A stretch of DNA of 64,000 nucleotides, taken from contig NZ_FNGP01000005.1 in the NCBI RefSeq assembly GCF_900103275.1, positions 1 to 64,000 on the forward strand. The letters are read 5' to 3'. A program made the position numbers and the translations under genes. The DNA comes from Tessaracoccus oleiagri (GTDB lineage: Bacteria > Actinomycetota > Actinomycetes > Propionibacteriales > Propionibacteriaceae). Below, one piece after another: positions 18,212 through 27,978 of the stretch. Position 1 is the stretch's first letter. Each line of letters begins with the position of its first letter. Under the pieces are notes generated by a model. It did not search any database. It was given only the letters and a program-made list of their open reading frames with translations, and was not told the DNA's origin.

Positions 18212-20549
18212 GCCCCCGGCGTCCACGTTCGGCGTAGCCGAACGCGTCCACGTCCCGCCGCTGCTGGACGGCCGCCTCCGCGACCTGCTCGCGGGGAAGA
18301 AGATCGCCATGACCGGCGTGACCGGCTTCATCGGCGAGCAGATGCTCTGGGCATTCCTCAACGACTGCCCGGAGACGCGGACGGCGGTCCTCGTACGGCC
18401 CAAGGGCTCGGTCACGGCCGCCCAGCGGGTCGCCCAACTGCTGGGCAAGAAGATCTTCAAGGACCTCGTCGCGGCCGCAGGCTCGGTGGAGGCGCTGATG
18501 GCGGAGCGCGTCGAGGTCATCTCGGGCGACCTCCCCAACGTGCCCGAGCTGCCCCGCGACATCGACGTGCTCGTCCACTGCGCCGGCGACGTGTCCTTCG
18601 ACCCGCCGATCGACCAGGCCTTCATGACCAACGTCATCGGCACCAAGGCACTGCTGCAGCGTTTCCTGGAGTCCGCGTCGGACGCCGACGGCAACCTGGA
18701 GCGGATCCCGCACTACGTACACGTCTCCACCGCCTACACCGCAGGCCGACGCCGGGGGGCCATCCCGGAGGCGCCGCACGTGCACGAGGTCGACTACGAC
18801 GCGGAGGCCGCCGCGGCGCTGCGGATGGCCGAGCACGTCGAGGCCCGGTCCCGTTCCTCGGAGCAGCTCACGAAGCTGCGCAAGCAGGCGGAGGCCCTGC
18901 ACCGGCAGGCCGGCTACCTCACCACCTCGGAGGACACCGAGCGCCGCCGCCAGGAGTGGGTCAAGCAGGAGCTCGTCGCCGCCGGCACCGAGCGCGCCCG
19001 CTCGCTCGGCTGGACCGACGTGTACACCTTCGCCAAGGCGATGGGGGAGCGCGTCGTCGCCGACATGGGCAAGGACATCCGCGTCTCGGTGGTCCGCCCC
19101 GCCATCGTCGAGTCGTCGCTGCGGTACCCGCACGCCGGCTGGATCGAGGGCTTCAAGATGGCCGACCCGATCATCCTCGCCTACGGCCGCGGCCAGCTGC
19201 CGGAGTTCCCCGCGTCCCCGGACGCGGTCATCGACATCATCCCGTGCGACTTCGTGGTCAACGCGATCGTCGCGGTCTGCGCCACCGAGCCCGAGGTCGG
19301 CAGCCCCGAGTACTACCACTGCAGCTCCGGCGCCCGGAACCCGCTCACCTTCCGCGGGATCTACGAGCACGTGCGCGCGTACTTCGAGGCGCACCCCTAC
19401 ACGGAGGGCCAGGGCTCCACCGAGCTCGCCACCTGGAACTTCCCCGGCGTCGAACCCGTCGCCCGCCGCATGTGGCTCGGCGAGAAGGCCACCCAGGCGG
19501 CCGACAAGGTGCTGAGCTTCGCGCCCCGCGGCAAGCGCGTGCGCGCGATGGCGGCCGCCGTCGACCGCACCAAGAAGCAGCTCTCGTTCCTCGGCAAGTA
19601 CCTGACGCTCTACGGCGAGTACCTGCAGTCGGAGCTCCACTTCGTCGACGACAGCACGCTGGCCCTGCACAACTCGCTCCACCCGGACGACCGTGAGCGC
19701 TTCGGCTTCGACTCGGCGTCCTTCGACTGGCGGCACTACCTCGAGGAGGTGCACATCCCGGCGATCACCGACCCGGTGCGCCGCCTGGAGGCCGCGCGGA
19801 AGCGCCGCAAGAACCGCTCGGCCACGTTCCGCCCGCTGAAGCCGGCGTCCGGCAACGTGCTGGCCGCGTTCGACCTGGACGGCACCGTGATGGCCACGAA
19901 CGTCGTCGAGACGTACCTGTGGACGAAGATGCCCGAACTCTCGCCGCTCAGCCGGGTGGGGGAGATGGGGAAGCTCCTCGCCGCACTGCCCGCGTACCTG
20001 GGTGCCGAGCGTCGCGACCGCGGTGTGTTCCTCCGCTCGATCTACCGCCGCTACGCGGGCGCGGACCTGGGGGAGCTGGAGCGCTACGTCGACGAGCGCC
20101 TCGCGCCGCTCATCCTGGACCGGATGTCGCCCGACGCCATCCGCCGGATCCGCGAGCACCGCGACGCCGGGCACACGACCATCCTGATCACCGGCGTCAT
20201 CCGGCCGCTCACCCGGCCGTTCGAGGGCCTGTTCGACACCATCGTGGCGGCGGACCTCGCCGTCGACGCGGACGGCCGCTGCACGGGCTTCCTCAGCGGG
20301 CCGCCGATGGTCGGCGAGTCCCGCTCGTCGTGGCTCAAGCACTACGCGTCGCTCCACGACATCGACCTCGACCAGTCCTACGCTTACGCCGACAGCCACG
20401 TGGACCTGCCGATGCTCGGCTCCGTCGGCTACCCCGTCGCCGTGAGCCCCGACATCGGACTGATGCGCGCCGCCAAGCAACGCGGGTGGTCGATCATCGA
20501 CTGGCCCTCGATGAGCCCCATCCCTCGCTGGAAAATGCCGAAGGCGTAG
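18204..20549 (+). CDS. fatty acyl-CoA reductase (male-sterility type) fused to HAD-IB phosphatase
   Basis: A 781-residue fusion. Residues about 30-520 are an NAD(P)-binding fatty-acyl reductase of the extended-SDR, plant/animal FAR type: TGVTGFIG (37-44) binds the dinucleotide, and [10 protein letters not shown] (273-282) carries the YxxxK active site. A charged helical insert (about 205-260) and a FAR C-terminal region follow. Residues about 550-775 are an HAD-IB phosphatase: FDLDGT (556-561), LITG (661-664) and [11 protein letters not shown] (728-738). The first half should reduce fatty acyl thioesters to aldehyde or alcohol; the second should hydrolyse a phosphate ester. The ATG overlaps priA by eight bases, and a LarA-like and a PlsC-like gene follow tightly. 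Lipid synthesis is inferred; substrate and product are unknown. Confidence 0.82.
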   Translation: MPRPPASTFGVAERVHVPPLLDGRLRDLLAGKKIAMTGVTGFIGEQMLWAFLNDCPETRTAVLVRPKGSVTAAQRVAQLLGKKIFKDLVAAAGSVEALMAERVEVISGDLPNVPELPRDIDVLVHCAGDVSFDPPIDQAFMTNVIGTKALLQRFLESASDADGNLERIPHYVHVSTAYTAGRRRGAIPEAPHVHEVDYDAEAAAALRMAEHVEARSRSSEQLTKLRKQAEALHRQAGYLTTSEDTERRRQEWVKQELVAAGTERARSLGWTDVYTFAKAMGERVVADMGKDIRVSVVRPAIVESSLRYPHAGWIEGFKMADPIILAYGRGQLPEFPASPDAVIDIIPCDFVVNAIVAVCATEPEVGSPEYYHCSSGARNPLTFRGIYEHVRAYFEAHPYTEGQGSTELATWNFPGVEPVARRMWLGEKATQAADKVLSFAPRGKRVRAMAAAVDRTKKQLSFLGKYLTLYGEYLQSELHFVDDSTLALHNSLHPDDRERFGFDSASFDWRHYLEEVHIPAITDPVRRLEAARKRRKNRSATFRPLKPASGNVLAAFDLDGTVMATNVVETYLWTKMPELSPLSRVGEMGKLLAALPAYLGAERRDRGVFLRSIYRRYAGADLGELERYVDERLAPLILDRMSPDAIRRIREHRDAGHTTILITGVIRPLTRPFEGLFDTIVAADLAVDADGRCTGFLSGPPMVGESRSSWLKHYASLHDIDLDQSYAYADSHVDLPMLGSVGYPVAVSPDIGLMRAAKQRGWSIIDWPSMSPIPRWKMPKA

Positions 20550-20560
20550 AAAGGACCAAC

Positions 20561-22078
20561 ATGTCTCGTCCAGGTTTCGTGCTCGAGGTCGACGACCGCA
20601 CCCCCGCACTCCTGACGTTCTCCGGCGACCAGCTTCGCCTCAGCCGCTTCGGTCTCGGTACCAAGGTCGTCTACCCCGCGGACGCGGACGTCTCGACCAA
20701 CCCGATCCGGCTCATCGACTCCGCGCTCGAGGCGCCCGCCGGTACGGAGCCGCTCGAGCAGCGGCTGACCCCGTCGACCAAGCTCACGCTCGTCGTCCTC
20801 GACACCGATCGCCCCCGCCCACGGATGCGCTTCGACGTCCGGCGCAGCATCGTCGAGCGGGTCCTCGAACTGGCGGCCCGGGCGGGTGTGGACGACGTCG
20901 CCATCGTGGTGGGCGGCGGCCTCAACAAGCGCTGGAACCCCGTCGACATCACCCGCGTCCTGGGCGACCGCGTGGCCACGAGCTTCCAGCCCGACGGCCG
21001 GATCGAGAGCCACGACGTCACCTCCGAGGACGCCGTCGCGATCGGGGAGGTCGACGGGCACGCGATCTGCGTCAACAGGCGCGTCGCCGAGTCCGACCTC
21101 GTGGTCGCCATCGGCGCCCAGTTCGGCCACGGTGAGCCCTGCCCGCTGAGCGCCGGGATCGCCGACGTCGCGACCCTGCGCCGGCTCGGCAGCCCGGACT
21201 CCGACCGGGGATTCGCGAAGCGGGTCCACGAGACGATCCACTCGAGCCTGAACGTCTTCGCCGTGCAGGCCGTGCTGGGACAGCCCCACCTGTCGGGTGC
21301 CCTGCGTTTCGCGCACAAGCGCGAGTGGGAGTGGAAGCTCGCCGACCAGTTGGCGTTCGCCGCCGCCCGGCAGCTCGCCGCCGCCCTGCCCAGGACCGGC
21401 AGCCAGAGCCTCTACTCGACCCCCTCCGCGGACTACGCGGTGGTCGACGTCGTGGGTGGCGCCCCCGCGCAGGTCTACGACGAGGCGGCCTCCGTGTGGC
21501 AGGCGGCGAACGGCGTGGAGGTCGTCGGCCGGGCCGACGTCGTCGTCACCGGCGCCTGGGGCGGGGCCTTCGACGACGGCGACCCGGTCGGTTCGCCCAT
21601 CAACGCCGCGCACCACGCGCTGGCCCGTCGCCTGGGCAGCCACACCGGCACCCCCTTCGTCCGCGACGGCGGCGTCGCCATCGCGTTCCATCCGCTGGCG
21701 CCCAGGTTCTCCAACCGCCGCCAGTCGTCCGCCGCCGACTTCTTCGCGAAGATCCTCCCCGAGACCGTGGACCCGGCCGGGATGGCCGACTTCGAGGAGC
21801 GTGCCTGCTCCGACGAGTGGTACGTCGACCTCTACCGCAAGCAGTTCGCCGACCATCCGCTGCGGACGTTCCAGACGTGGTACCGCGTCGCCGAGGCCAC
21901 CCGTTCGCTCAGCGACGTGATCTGGGTGGGCGGCAACCGCCGGACGGCGGACCTGTTCGGGCACCGATCGGCCAGCACCTACGCCGACGCGCTCGAGATC
22001 GCGTCGAACACCGTGGGCCGCGAGCCGTCGATCACGTACCTGCATGGCCCCGGCCTGCCGCTGGGTGACGTGCGATGA
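20561..22078 (+). CDS. LarA-like (DUF2088) domain protein
   Basis: A 505-residue protein whose N-terminal half resembles nickel-pincer lactate racemase (LarA/DUF2088): DTDRPRPRMR (81-90), a glycine-rich GGGLNKRW (118-125), SHDV (150-153) and DLVVAIGAQFGHG (179-191). Where LarA has the lysine tethering the nickel-pincer nucleotide, just before a Pro-Gly-Ile, this protein reads GEPCPLSAGI (191-200), with Cys194 at the equivalent place and no lysine between 177 and 215. Canonical lactate racemase activity is therefore doubtful. The ATG at 20561 has AAAGGA six bases upstream. It lies 11 bases after the reductase gene and overlaps the PlsC-like gene by four. It may be a structural or divergent enzyme of the same lipid pathway. 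Confidence 0.68.
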   Translation: MSRPGFVLEVDDRTPALLTFSGDQLRLSRFGLGTKVVYPADADVSTNPIRLIDSALEAPAGTEPLEQRLTPSTKLTLVVLDTDRPRPRMRFDVRRSIVERVLELAARAGVDDVAIVVGGGLNKRWNPVDITRVLGDRVATSFQPDGRIESHDVTSEDAVAIGEVDGHAICVNRRVAESDLVVAIGAQFGHGEPCPLSAGIADVATLRRLGSPDSDRGFAKRVHETIHSSLNVFAVQAVLGQPHLSGALRFAHKREWEWKLADQLAFAAARQLAAALPRTGSQSLYSTPSADYAVVDVVGGAPAQVYDEAASVWQAANGVEVVGRADVVVTGAWGGAFDDGDPVGSPINAAHHALARRLGSHTGTPFVRDGGVAIAFHPLAPRFSNRRQSSAADFFAKILPETVDPAGMADFEERACSDEWYVDLYRKQFADHPLRTFQTWYRVAEATRSLSDVIWVGGNRRTADLFGHRSASTYADALEIASNTVGREPSITYLHGPGLPLGDVR

Positions 22079-22860
22079 GCAGGTCACTCAAGAGCTGGGC
22101 GCAGGACGACCGTCGCCGCCCACGGCCCCGCTTCACGCTGGCCGCGGACCTGCTCGCCCTCTGGACCGCGCCCCGGGTGCGCCCGGCCGGGGCACCGCCC
22201 AAGGTGGAGCGCCCGTCGCGCCGGCTCGGCTGGCAGCAGCTCGGCGCGCTGAACCTCTCCGGCCTGTTCGCCCCCAGGGTGGAACTCGAGGTCGTCGGGC
22301 GCGACGCGCTCATCGGCCTCGAGACGCCGTTCATCTTCGCCGTGAACGAGGCCGGTCGGCTCGACCACCAGCTGCTCCACATGGCGCTGCCGAGGCGGCT
22401 GCGGCCGAACTCGCTGTCGCTCAGCAAGTCGCTGGCCAAGGGGCGCAACGTGGTGACCTTCGCCGACGAGCCTCGCGGCGGCCGGCTGGTGGGGGAGTTC
22501 ACGACGGTGGCCGCCGAGCTCGCCGCCCAGCACTCCGTGGCGATCGTGCCCGTCGGCATCGTCGGCGGTTACCGCCTGACCGACACCCTGAAGCTGCGGC
22601 TGAACCGCAGGCCCAAGGTGTCCGTGCGGTTCGGCGCGCCGATCTACGTCCGCACCCTCGGCATCGACGAGGTGACCCAGGAGATCCAGGCCCGCGTCGA
22701 GTTCCTCGTCGGCGAGGGCGAGCTGTCGTGGTGGGAGGTCGAGCGGCGACGCCTCGGGGCGCCCGACGTCGTGCCGGCCTCCATGCCGCGCTGGCGCAGG
22801 CTCTGGGAGCAGGCCGCGCCGCGCCCCGCCGCGGGCGGGCGGCGCCGCATCTGGCGTTGA
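22075..22860 (+). CDS. PlsC-like acyltransferase with altered HX4D motif
   Basis: A 261-residue protein with the PlsC/AGPAT fold: a basic N terminus, a hydrophobic strand FIFAVNEAGRLDHQ (86-99), VVTFADEPRGG (126-136) at the FPEGTR position, and IVPVGIVGGYR (157-167) at motif IV. In acyl-glycerol-phosphate acyltransferases motif I is HX4D. Here the histidine position is Glu92 (E-AGRL-D97), so standard catalysis is questionable. It overlaps the LarA-like gene by four bases and ends 69 bases before yebC. It may be an inactive partner, use another base, or act on an unusual acceptor. The fold call is moderate. Confidence 0.68.
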   Translation: MSRSLKSWAQDDRRRPRPRFTLAADLLALWTAPRVRPAGAPPKVERPSRRLGWQQLGALNLSGLFAPRVELEVVGRDALIGLETPFIFAVNEAGRLDHQLLHMALPRRLRPNSLSLSKSLAKGRNVVTFADEPRGGRLVGEFTTVAAELAAQHSVAIVPVGIVGGYRLTDTLKLRLNRRPKVSVRFGAPIYVRTLGIDEVTQEIQARVEFLVGEGELSWWEVERRRLGAPDVVPASMPRWRRLWEQAAPRPAAGGRRRIWR

Positions 22861-22929
22861 TGCCGGGGAATCCCGCGCGGCAGGGGTAGGCTTTGTGCGT
22901 TCGTACCAAGCACAGATCGAAAGGTCGCC

Positions 22930-23700
22930 ATGTCGGGGCACTCCAAATGGGCAACCACCAAGCACAAGAAGGCCGCACTCGATGCGAAGCGGGGCAAGCT
23001 GTTCGCCAAGCTCGTGAAGAACATCGAGGTCGCGGCCCGCATTGGCGGCGGTGACCCCGGCGGGAACCCGACGCTGTACGACGCGATCCAGAAGGCCAAG
23101 AAGTCCTCGGTCCCGAACGACAACATCGATCGTGCCGTCAAGCGCGGCTCGGGGGCTGAGGGCGGCGGCGCCGACTACGAGACCATCATGTACGAGGCGT
23201 ACGGCCCGGCCGGCGTGGCCATGCTCATCGAGTGCCTCACCGACAACCGCAACCGTTCCGCCTCCGAGGTGCGCGTGGCCGTCACCCGCAACGGCGGCAC
23301 CATGGCCGACGTCGGCTCGGTGCAGCGCATGTTCTCCCGCAAGGGCGTCGTCGCGCTGCCCAAGCAGCAGGGCGGCCGCACCCTCTCCGAGGACGACGTG
23401 ATGGAAGCCGCGCTGGAGGCCGGCCTCGAGGAGGTCGCCGACGCGGGTGATCAGTGGGAGGCCATCAGCGACCCCAACGACGTCGTGGAGGTCCGCAAGG
23501 CCGTCGAGGCGGCCGGGTTCGAGTACGACTCCGCCGAGGTCCAGTTCGTGTCCTCCTTCGACTCTCCCGTGGACAGCGCCGAGACCGCGCGCAAGGTGTT
23601 CAACATCATCGACGCGCTGGAGGACTCGGACGACGTGCAGAACGTCTACACGAACCTCGATCTGACCCCCGAGGTCGAGGCCGCGCTGGCCGAGGACTGA
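22930..23700 (+). CDS. yebC: YebC/PmpR family protein
   Basis: A 256-residue member of the YebC/TACO1 family, associated with translation of difficult (for example proline-rich) sequences and, in some bacteria, transcriptional control. The family opening [20 protein letters not shown], then [36 protein letters not shown] and a C-terminal acidic tail are typical. It precedes ruvC by 11 bases, as in many actinobacteria. The 69 bases upstream probably hold the promoter for yebC-ruvCAB. Confidence 0.93.
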   Translation: MSGHSKWATTKHKKAALDAKRGKLFAKLVKNIEVAARIGGGDPGGNPTLYDAIQKAKKSSVPNDNIDRAVKRGSGAEGGGADYETIMYEAYGPAGVAMLIECLTDNRNRSASEVRVAVTRNGGTMADVGSVQRMFSRKGVVALPKQQGGRTLSEDDVMEAALEAGLEEVADAGDQWEAISDPNDVVEVRKAVEAAGFEYDSAEVQFVSSFDSPVDSAETARKVFNIIDALEDSDDVQNVYTNLDLTPEVEAALAED

Positions 23701-23711
23701 CGGGCGCGCGG

Positions 23712-24227
23712 GTGCGTGTCATAGGCATCGACCCGGGCCTCACGCGCTGTGGGGTCGGTGTCGTGGACGCCAGGATCGGCCGGGCGAGCCTCGTCGCCGT
23801 CGGCGTCATCCGAACACCGGCCTCGCGCTCCACGCCCGATCGCCTGGTCACGATCGAGGCCGAGCTCCTGCGCTGGATCGAGGAGTACCGGCCCGAGGCG
23901 ATGGCGATCGAGCGGGTCTTCGCGCAGCAGAATCTGCACTCGGTGGCCGACACCATGCAGGCCGCCGGTGTCGCGTCGCTCGTCGGGGCGAGGGCCGGCC
24001 TGGAGGTGGCCTACCACACGCCAAGCGAGGTGAAGGCCGCGGTGACGGGCTCGGGGACCGCCGACAAGGCGCAGGTCACCCTCATGGTGACCAGGATCCT
24101 CAGGTTGGCGGGCCCTCCGAAGCCGGCGGACGCGGCCGACGCGCTCGCGATCGCCGTGACGCACGCCTGGCGGGGCCCGAGGACCAACAGATATGCGGCC
24201 GCCGTGGCCGCGCTGAAAGGGAAGTGA
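23712..24227 (+). CDS. ruvC: crossover junction endodeoxyribonuclease RuvC
   Basis: A 171-residue Holliday-junction resolvase that nicks junctions processed by RuvAB. The RNase H-like core starts VRVIGIDPGLTRCGVGVVD with the first catalytic Asp7, followed by AIERVFAQQNLHSV (acidic catalytic Glu) and PADAADALAIAVTHAW (C-terminal Asp pair). GTG 23712 was chosen because it places the family N terminus exactly at the start; the frame stays open far upstream only by chance. It overlaps ruvA by one base (TGATG). Confidence 0.94.
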   Translation: MRVIGIDPGLTRCGVGVVDARIGRASLVAVGVIRTPASRSTPDRLVTIEAELLRWIEEYRPEAMAIERVFAQQNLHSVADTMQAAGVASLVGARAGLEVAYHTPSEVKAAVTGSGTADKAQVTLMVTRILRLAGPPKPADAADALAIAVTHAWRGPRTNRYAAAVAALKGK

Positions 24228-24841
24228 TGATCGCACAGTTGACGGGCACCGTCGTCGCGGCCGGCGCGACGTGGTTCGTCATCGACGTCGCCGGCGTCGG
24301 GTACCGGGCCAACACCATCGCCGGCACGGCAGCCACCCTCCGCATCGGCGACCGGATGACGGTGCACACCAGCCTTGTGGTGCGCGAGGACTCCCTCACG
24401 ATGTGGGGCTTCGGCACGCCCGAGGAACGAGATGCGTTCGAGCTCATGCAGACGGCCTCGGGGGTGGGGCCGAAGGTCGCCGCGGCGATGCTCAGCGTGT
24501 TCAGCCCCGGCGAACTGCGCCGGGTCATCAGCGCGGAGGACGTCCGACGGCTCACCACCGTGCCGGGCATCGGCCCCAAGGGTGCGCAGAAGATCATCCT
24601 CGAACTGAAGGACAAGGTCCTCCTCCTTGCCGACGCCGGCTCCGACGGCGACGCGCCGCAGCCGGCGACCGCCGAGCAGTTGTGGCGCGGCCAACTCGTC
24701 GAGGGGTTGGAGGGCCTCGGCTGGTCCACCAAGGAGGCGGAGAAGGCCTGTGACGCCGTGGCTCCGCTGGCCGAGGAGGATCCCGGCATCGGCATCGGCA
24801 AGCTCATGCGCGCCGCCCTGTCTGCGCTGGCGAAGCGATGA
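24227..24841 (+). CDS. ruvA: Holliday junction branch migration protein RuvA
   Basis: A 204-residue tetrameric DNA-binding subunit that cradles Holliday junctions and loads RuvB. An N-terminal OB fold ([13 protein letters not shown] through [11 protein letters not shown]) is followed by two helix-hairpin-helix motifs ([14 protein letters not shown] and [15 protein letters not shown]) and a C-terminal three-helix domain that contacts RuvB. ATG 24227 is preferred over GTG 24224. It overlaps ruvC by one base and ruvB by four. Confidence 0.94.
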   Translation: MIAQLTGTVVAAGATWFVIDVAGVGYRANTIAGTAATLRIGDRMTVHTSLVVREDSLTMWGFGTPEERDAFELMQTASGVGPKVAAAMLSVFSPGELRRVISAEDVRRLTTVPGIGPKGAQKIILELKDKVLLLADAGSDGDAPQPATAEQLWRGQLVEGLEGLGWSTKEAEKACDAVAPLAEEDPGIGIGKLMRAALSALAKR

Positions 24842-25902
24842 CGGACCAGTCGCCGGTGGACCCGGACGCCACGATCGAGGAGCGCGACTTCGAGTCGGCG
24901 CTCCGTCCCAGGGCCCTCGCCGAGTTCGAGGGGCAGCCCCGAGTCCGGGAGCAGCTGGCGCTCGTGCTGGACGCCGCCCGGCACCGCGGCACGGCTCCCG
25001 ACCACGTGCTGCTCTCCGGGCCGCCCGGGCTGGGCAAGACGACGTTGGCGATGATCATCGCCAACGAGCTGCAGGTCAACCTGCGGATCACCTCCGGGCC
25101 GGCCATCCAGCACGCCGGCGACCTCGCGGCGATCCTCTCCGGACTCGACGAGCACGAGGTGCTGTTCATCGACGAGATCCACCGGCTCTCCAAGCCGGCG
25201 GAGGAGATGCTCTACCTCGCCATGGAGGACTTCCGCGTCGACGTGGTCGTCGGCAAGGGCCCGGGTGCGACCGCGATCCCCATCGACCTGCCCCAGTTCA
25301 CGCTGGTCGGCGCCACCACGCGGGCCGGGCTGCTGCCCGGACCGCTGCGGGACCGGTTCGGCTTCACCGCCCAGCTCGACTTCTACGCCGAAGCCGACCT
25401 GGCGGGCATCGTGACGTCGTCGGCGGGCAAGCTCGGCGTCGACCTCGCCACCAACGCCGCCCATGAGATCGCCTCGCGGAGCCGCGGCACCCCGCGCATC
25501 GCCAACCGGCTGCTGCGGCGCGTGCGCGACTTCGGCCAGGTCAAGGGCCACCCCAGGCTGAGCAGGGGAGTGGCGAGGGCGGCCCTGGAGCTCTACGAGG
25601 TCGACGAGCGCGGGCTCGACCGACTCGACCGCTCGGTCCTCGACTCGCTGATCAGGAAGTTCGGCGGCGGCCCCGTCGGCCTCTCCACCCTGGCGCTGAG
25701 CGTCGGTGAGGAGATCGACACCATCGCCGAGGTGGCCGAGCCCTTCCTGATCCGCGAGGGCCTCATGATGCGCACCCCCCGCGGGCGCGTCGCGACGGCC
25801 GCCGGCTACGCCCACCTGGGGCTGACCGCCCCGGCGGGCACCGAGACGTCGCTGTTCGACGCCGGCGAGTCCCAACGAACCGACCGGAGTCGGCTATTCT
25901 GA
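24838..25902 (+). CDS. ruvB: Holliday junction DNA helicase RuvB
   Basis: A 354-residue AAA+ motor driving branch migration. Walker [10 protein letters not shown], Walker [11 protein letters not shown], sensor/arginine-finger region [21 protein letters not shown] and a C-terminal winged helix with PRGRVAT are intact. The N-terminal [11 protein letters not shown] resembles the usual RPxxLxEFxGQ opening. It completes yebC-ruvC-ruvA-ruvB and is followed by 55 bases before yajC. Confidence 0.96.
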   Translation: MTDQSPVDPDATIEERDFESALRPRALAEFEGQPRVREQLALVLDAARHRGTAPDHVLLSGPPGLGKTTLAMIIANELQVNLRITSGPAIQHAGDLAAILSGLDEHEVLFIDEIHRLSKPAEEMLYLAMEDFRVDVVVGKGPGATAIPIDLPQFTLVGATTRAGLLPGPLRDRFGFTAQLDFYAEADLAGIVTSSAGKLGVDLATNAAHEIASRSRGTPRIANRLLRRVRDFGQVKGHPRLSRGVARAALELYEVDERGLDRLDRSVLDSLIRKFGGGPVGLSTLALSVGEEIDTIAEVAEPFLIREGLMMRTPRGRVATAAGYAHLGLTAPAGTETSLFDAGESQRTDRSRLF

Positions 25903-25957
25903 GCGGTGGCTTGCGCCCCAAGCCGACAAATCTGTAAGCCACGGAAAGTAAGTTCCA

Positions 25958-26413
25958 ATGGATATCATTCTGATGATCGTCGTCTTCGGCGCGATCATGT
26001 ACTTCCTCATGATCCGTCCGCAGCAGAAGCGGATGAAGGAACACCAGCAGATGGTGGACAGCCTCGCCCCGGGATCCCGTGTGCTGCTGACCTCGGGCGT
26101 CTTCGCGACGATCGTCCACGCCGGTGAGCGGCAGTTCATCGTCGAACTCGCACCCGGTGTCGAGGTCACGGTGCTGAAGGGCCACGTCTCCCGTGCGGTA
26201 ACCGCCGACGAGGAGGAGTTCGAGTTCGACGACGCCCCCGTGGTCACCGACGCCGACGCCGACGTCCAGGACGCCCCGGTCGCGACCGACGAGGAGCTCC
26301 GCGCGATGTTCGACGAGCCCGCGCGCGACGACGTCGTCAGCGACGAGCCCCGCACGGACGGGCCCGTCATCGACGACCCGAATCGGCCCGACACCGACAC
26401 CGACAAGCGCTGA
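25958..26413 (+). CDS. yajC: Sec translocase accessory subunit YajC
   Basis: A 151-residue single-pass membrane protein: MDIILMIVVFGAIMYFLMIRPQ is the membrane anchor, and PQQKRMKEHQQMVDSLAPG with LTSGVFATIV forms the conserved small domain. A long acidic, Asp-rich tail (about 85-151) extends beyond the usual length and is probably disordered. YajC associates with SecDF, whose genes follow after 20 bases. Confidence 0.92.
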   Translation: MDIILMIVVFGAIMYFLMIRPQQKRMKEHQQMVDSLAPGSRVLLTSGVFATIVHAGERQFIVELAPGVEVTVLKGHVSRAVTADEEEFEFDDAPVVTDADADVQDAPVATDEELRAMFDEPARDDVVSDEPRTDGPVIDDPNRPDTDTDKR

Positions 26414-26433
26414 GGGCCGCAGGTAACTCTGCT

Positions 26434-27978
26434 GTGGCCACCAGATCTTCCAACCGCTCGCGTCCGGGTCTCGTACTCCTGGCGCTAGCCGTGCTCATCG
26501 CCCTCATGTTCACGCTGATGGCGACCGCGCGGACCTGGGCCCCCAAGCTGGGCCTCGACCTCCAGGGCGGCATGACCATCACGCTCACCGCCACCAACCC
26601 CACGGTCGACGCGGAGTCGCTGGCGCTCGCGGTGAGCATCATCCAGCAACGCGTCGACGGGCTCGGCGTCGGCGAGGCGTCGGTCACCACCATGGGCGAC
26701 CGCAACATCATCGTCTCCGCCCCGAACATCGGCCGCGACGATCTCGTGGAACTCGTCGGCGCCACCGCGCAACTCGAGTTCCGGCCCGTGCTGCAGGTCG
26801 TCGGCGCCACTCCGCCGGTCGACGAGGGCACGGCCGACGTGCCGCCGCTGCCCCGGCCCGAGGGCGGCAAGGGCGTGCTGCTCGACGTCGACGAGGTGCT
26901 GGCCTACCAGCCCACGCAGGAGGACTACCAGCTCCTGCAGGAGTACCAGTGCGACGAGCCCCCGGCCCAGGCCATGGACCAGGCGCAGGTCGTGTGCGAC
27001 GAGGCGGGCGTCTACAAGTACCTGCTGGGCCCGGTCGGCGTGCAGGGGCAGTCGGTGGAGGACTCCACGGCAGGCATCCCGCAGGGCGAGCTGAGCTGGG
27101 CGGTCACGCTCGACTTCGACAGCACCGGCGCCCAGCGCTTCGGCGCGCTCACCGGGGCGCTCGTGTCCAAGCCGGAGCCCACGAACATGTTCGCGATCGT
27201 CCTGGACGGGAAGGTGCGCTCCGCTGCCACCGTGCAGGCGGCGATCCCCACCGGCCAGGCGCAGATCACGGGCCAGTTCACGCCCGATGAGGCGGAGGGC
27301 CTGGCCAATGTGCTGCGGTTCGGCTCGCTCCCGCTGGACTTCGAGCCCTCACAGGTGGAGAGCGTCTCCCCGACGCTGGGCGGCGAGCAGCTGCGAGTGG
27401 GCGTGATCGCCGGCCTCCTCGGGCTCGCGATCGTCGCGGTCTACGCGCTGATCTACTACCGCGGCCTGGGCCTCGTGGTGCTCGGCTCGCTCGTCGTGGC
27501 GGCGGGCATGACGTACGCGTCGATGGTCCTGCTCGGCTCCGGGGTGGGGTTCACGCTCAGCTTGCCCGCGATCGCGGGCGCGATCGTCGGCATCGCCGTC
27601 ACGGCGGACTCGTTCATCATCTACTTCGAGCGCATCCGCGACGAGATCCGCGAGGGGCGCAGCCTGCGGTCGTCCGTGGAGAGCGGCTGGAGGAAGGCGC
27701 GCGGCACCATCCTGATCGCCGACGCGGTGTCCCTGCTCTCGGCGTTCGTCCTGTACGTGCTCGCGGTGGGCGGTGTGCAGGGCTTCGCGTTCGCGCTGGG
27801 CCTCACCACCCTGATCGACCTCGCCGTGGTGTTCTGGTTCACGAAGCCGATGGTCTCGCTGCTCGCCCGGACGAAGTTCTTCGGCGAGGGTCACAAGCTC
27901 TCCGGCCTCAGCGCCGATCACATGGGTGTGTCGCGGCAGCAGCTGCTCGGCCGTCGCGTCCGCCGGAAGGAGGCATGA
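26434..27978 (+). CDS. secD: protein translocase subunit SecD
   Basis: A 514-residue RND-type membrane subunit that uses the proton gradient to help pull exported proteins across the membrane with SecF. TM1 lies at about 10-32, followed by LGLDLQGGMTITLTA, a large periplasmic-type domain, and five C-terminal membrane segments with VGIAVTADSFIIYFERIRDE and a long ESGWRKARGTILIADAVSLL stretch. It starts at GTG 26434 and overlaps secF by four bases. The length is typical of actinobacterial SecD. Confidence 0.95.
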   Translation: MATRSSNRSRPGLVLLALAVLIALMFTLMATARTWAPKLGLDLQGGMTITLTATNPTVDAESLALAVSIIQQRVDGLGVGEASVTTMGDRNIIVSAPNIGRDDLVELVGATAQLEFRPVLQVVGATPPVDEGTADVPPLPRPEGGKGVLLDVDEVLAYQPTQEDYQLLQEYQCDEPPAQAMDQAQVVCDEAGVYKYLLGPVGVQGQSVEDSTAGIPQGELSWAVTLDFDSTGAQRFGALTGALVSKPEPTNMFAIVLDGKVRSAATVQAAIPTGQAQITGQFTPDEAEGLANVLRFGSLPLDFEPSQVESVSPTLGGEQLRVGVIAGLLGLAIVAVYALIYYRGLGLVVLGSLVVAAGMTYASMVLLGSGVGFTLSLPAIAGAIVGIAVTADSFIIYFERIRDEIREGRSLRSSVESGWRKARGTILIADAVSLLSAFVLYVLAVGGVQGFAFALGLTTLIDLAVVFWFTKPMVSLLARTKFFGEGHKLSGLSADHMGVSRQQLLGRRVRRKEA

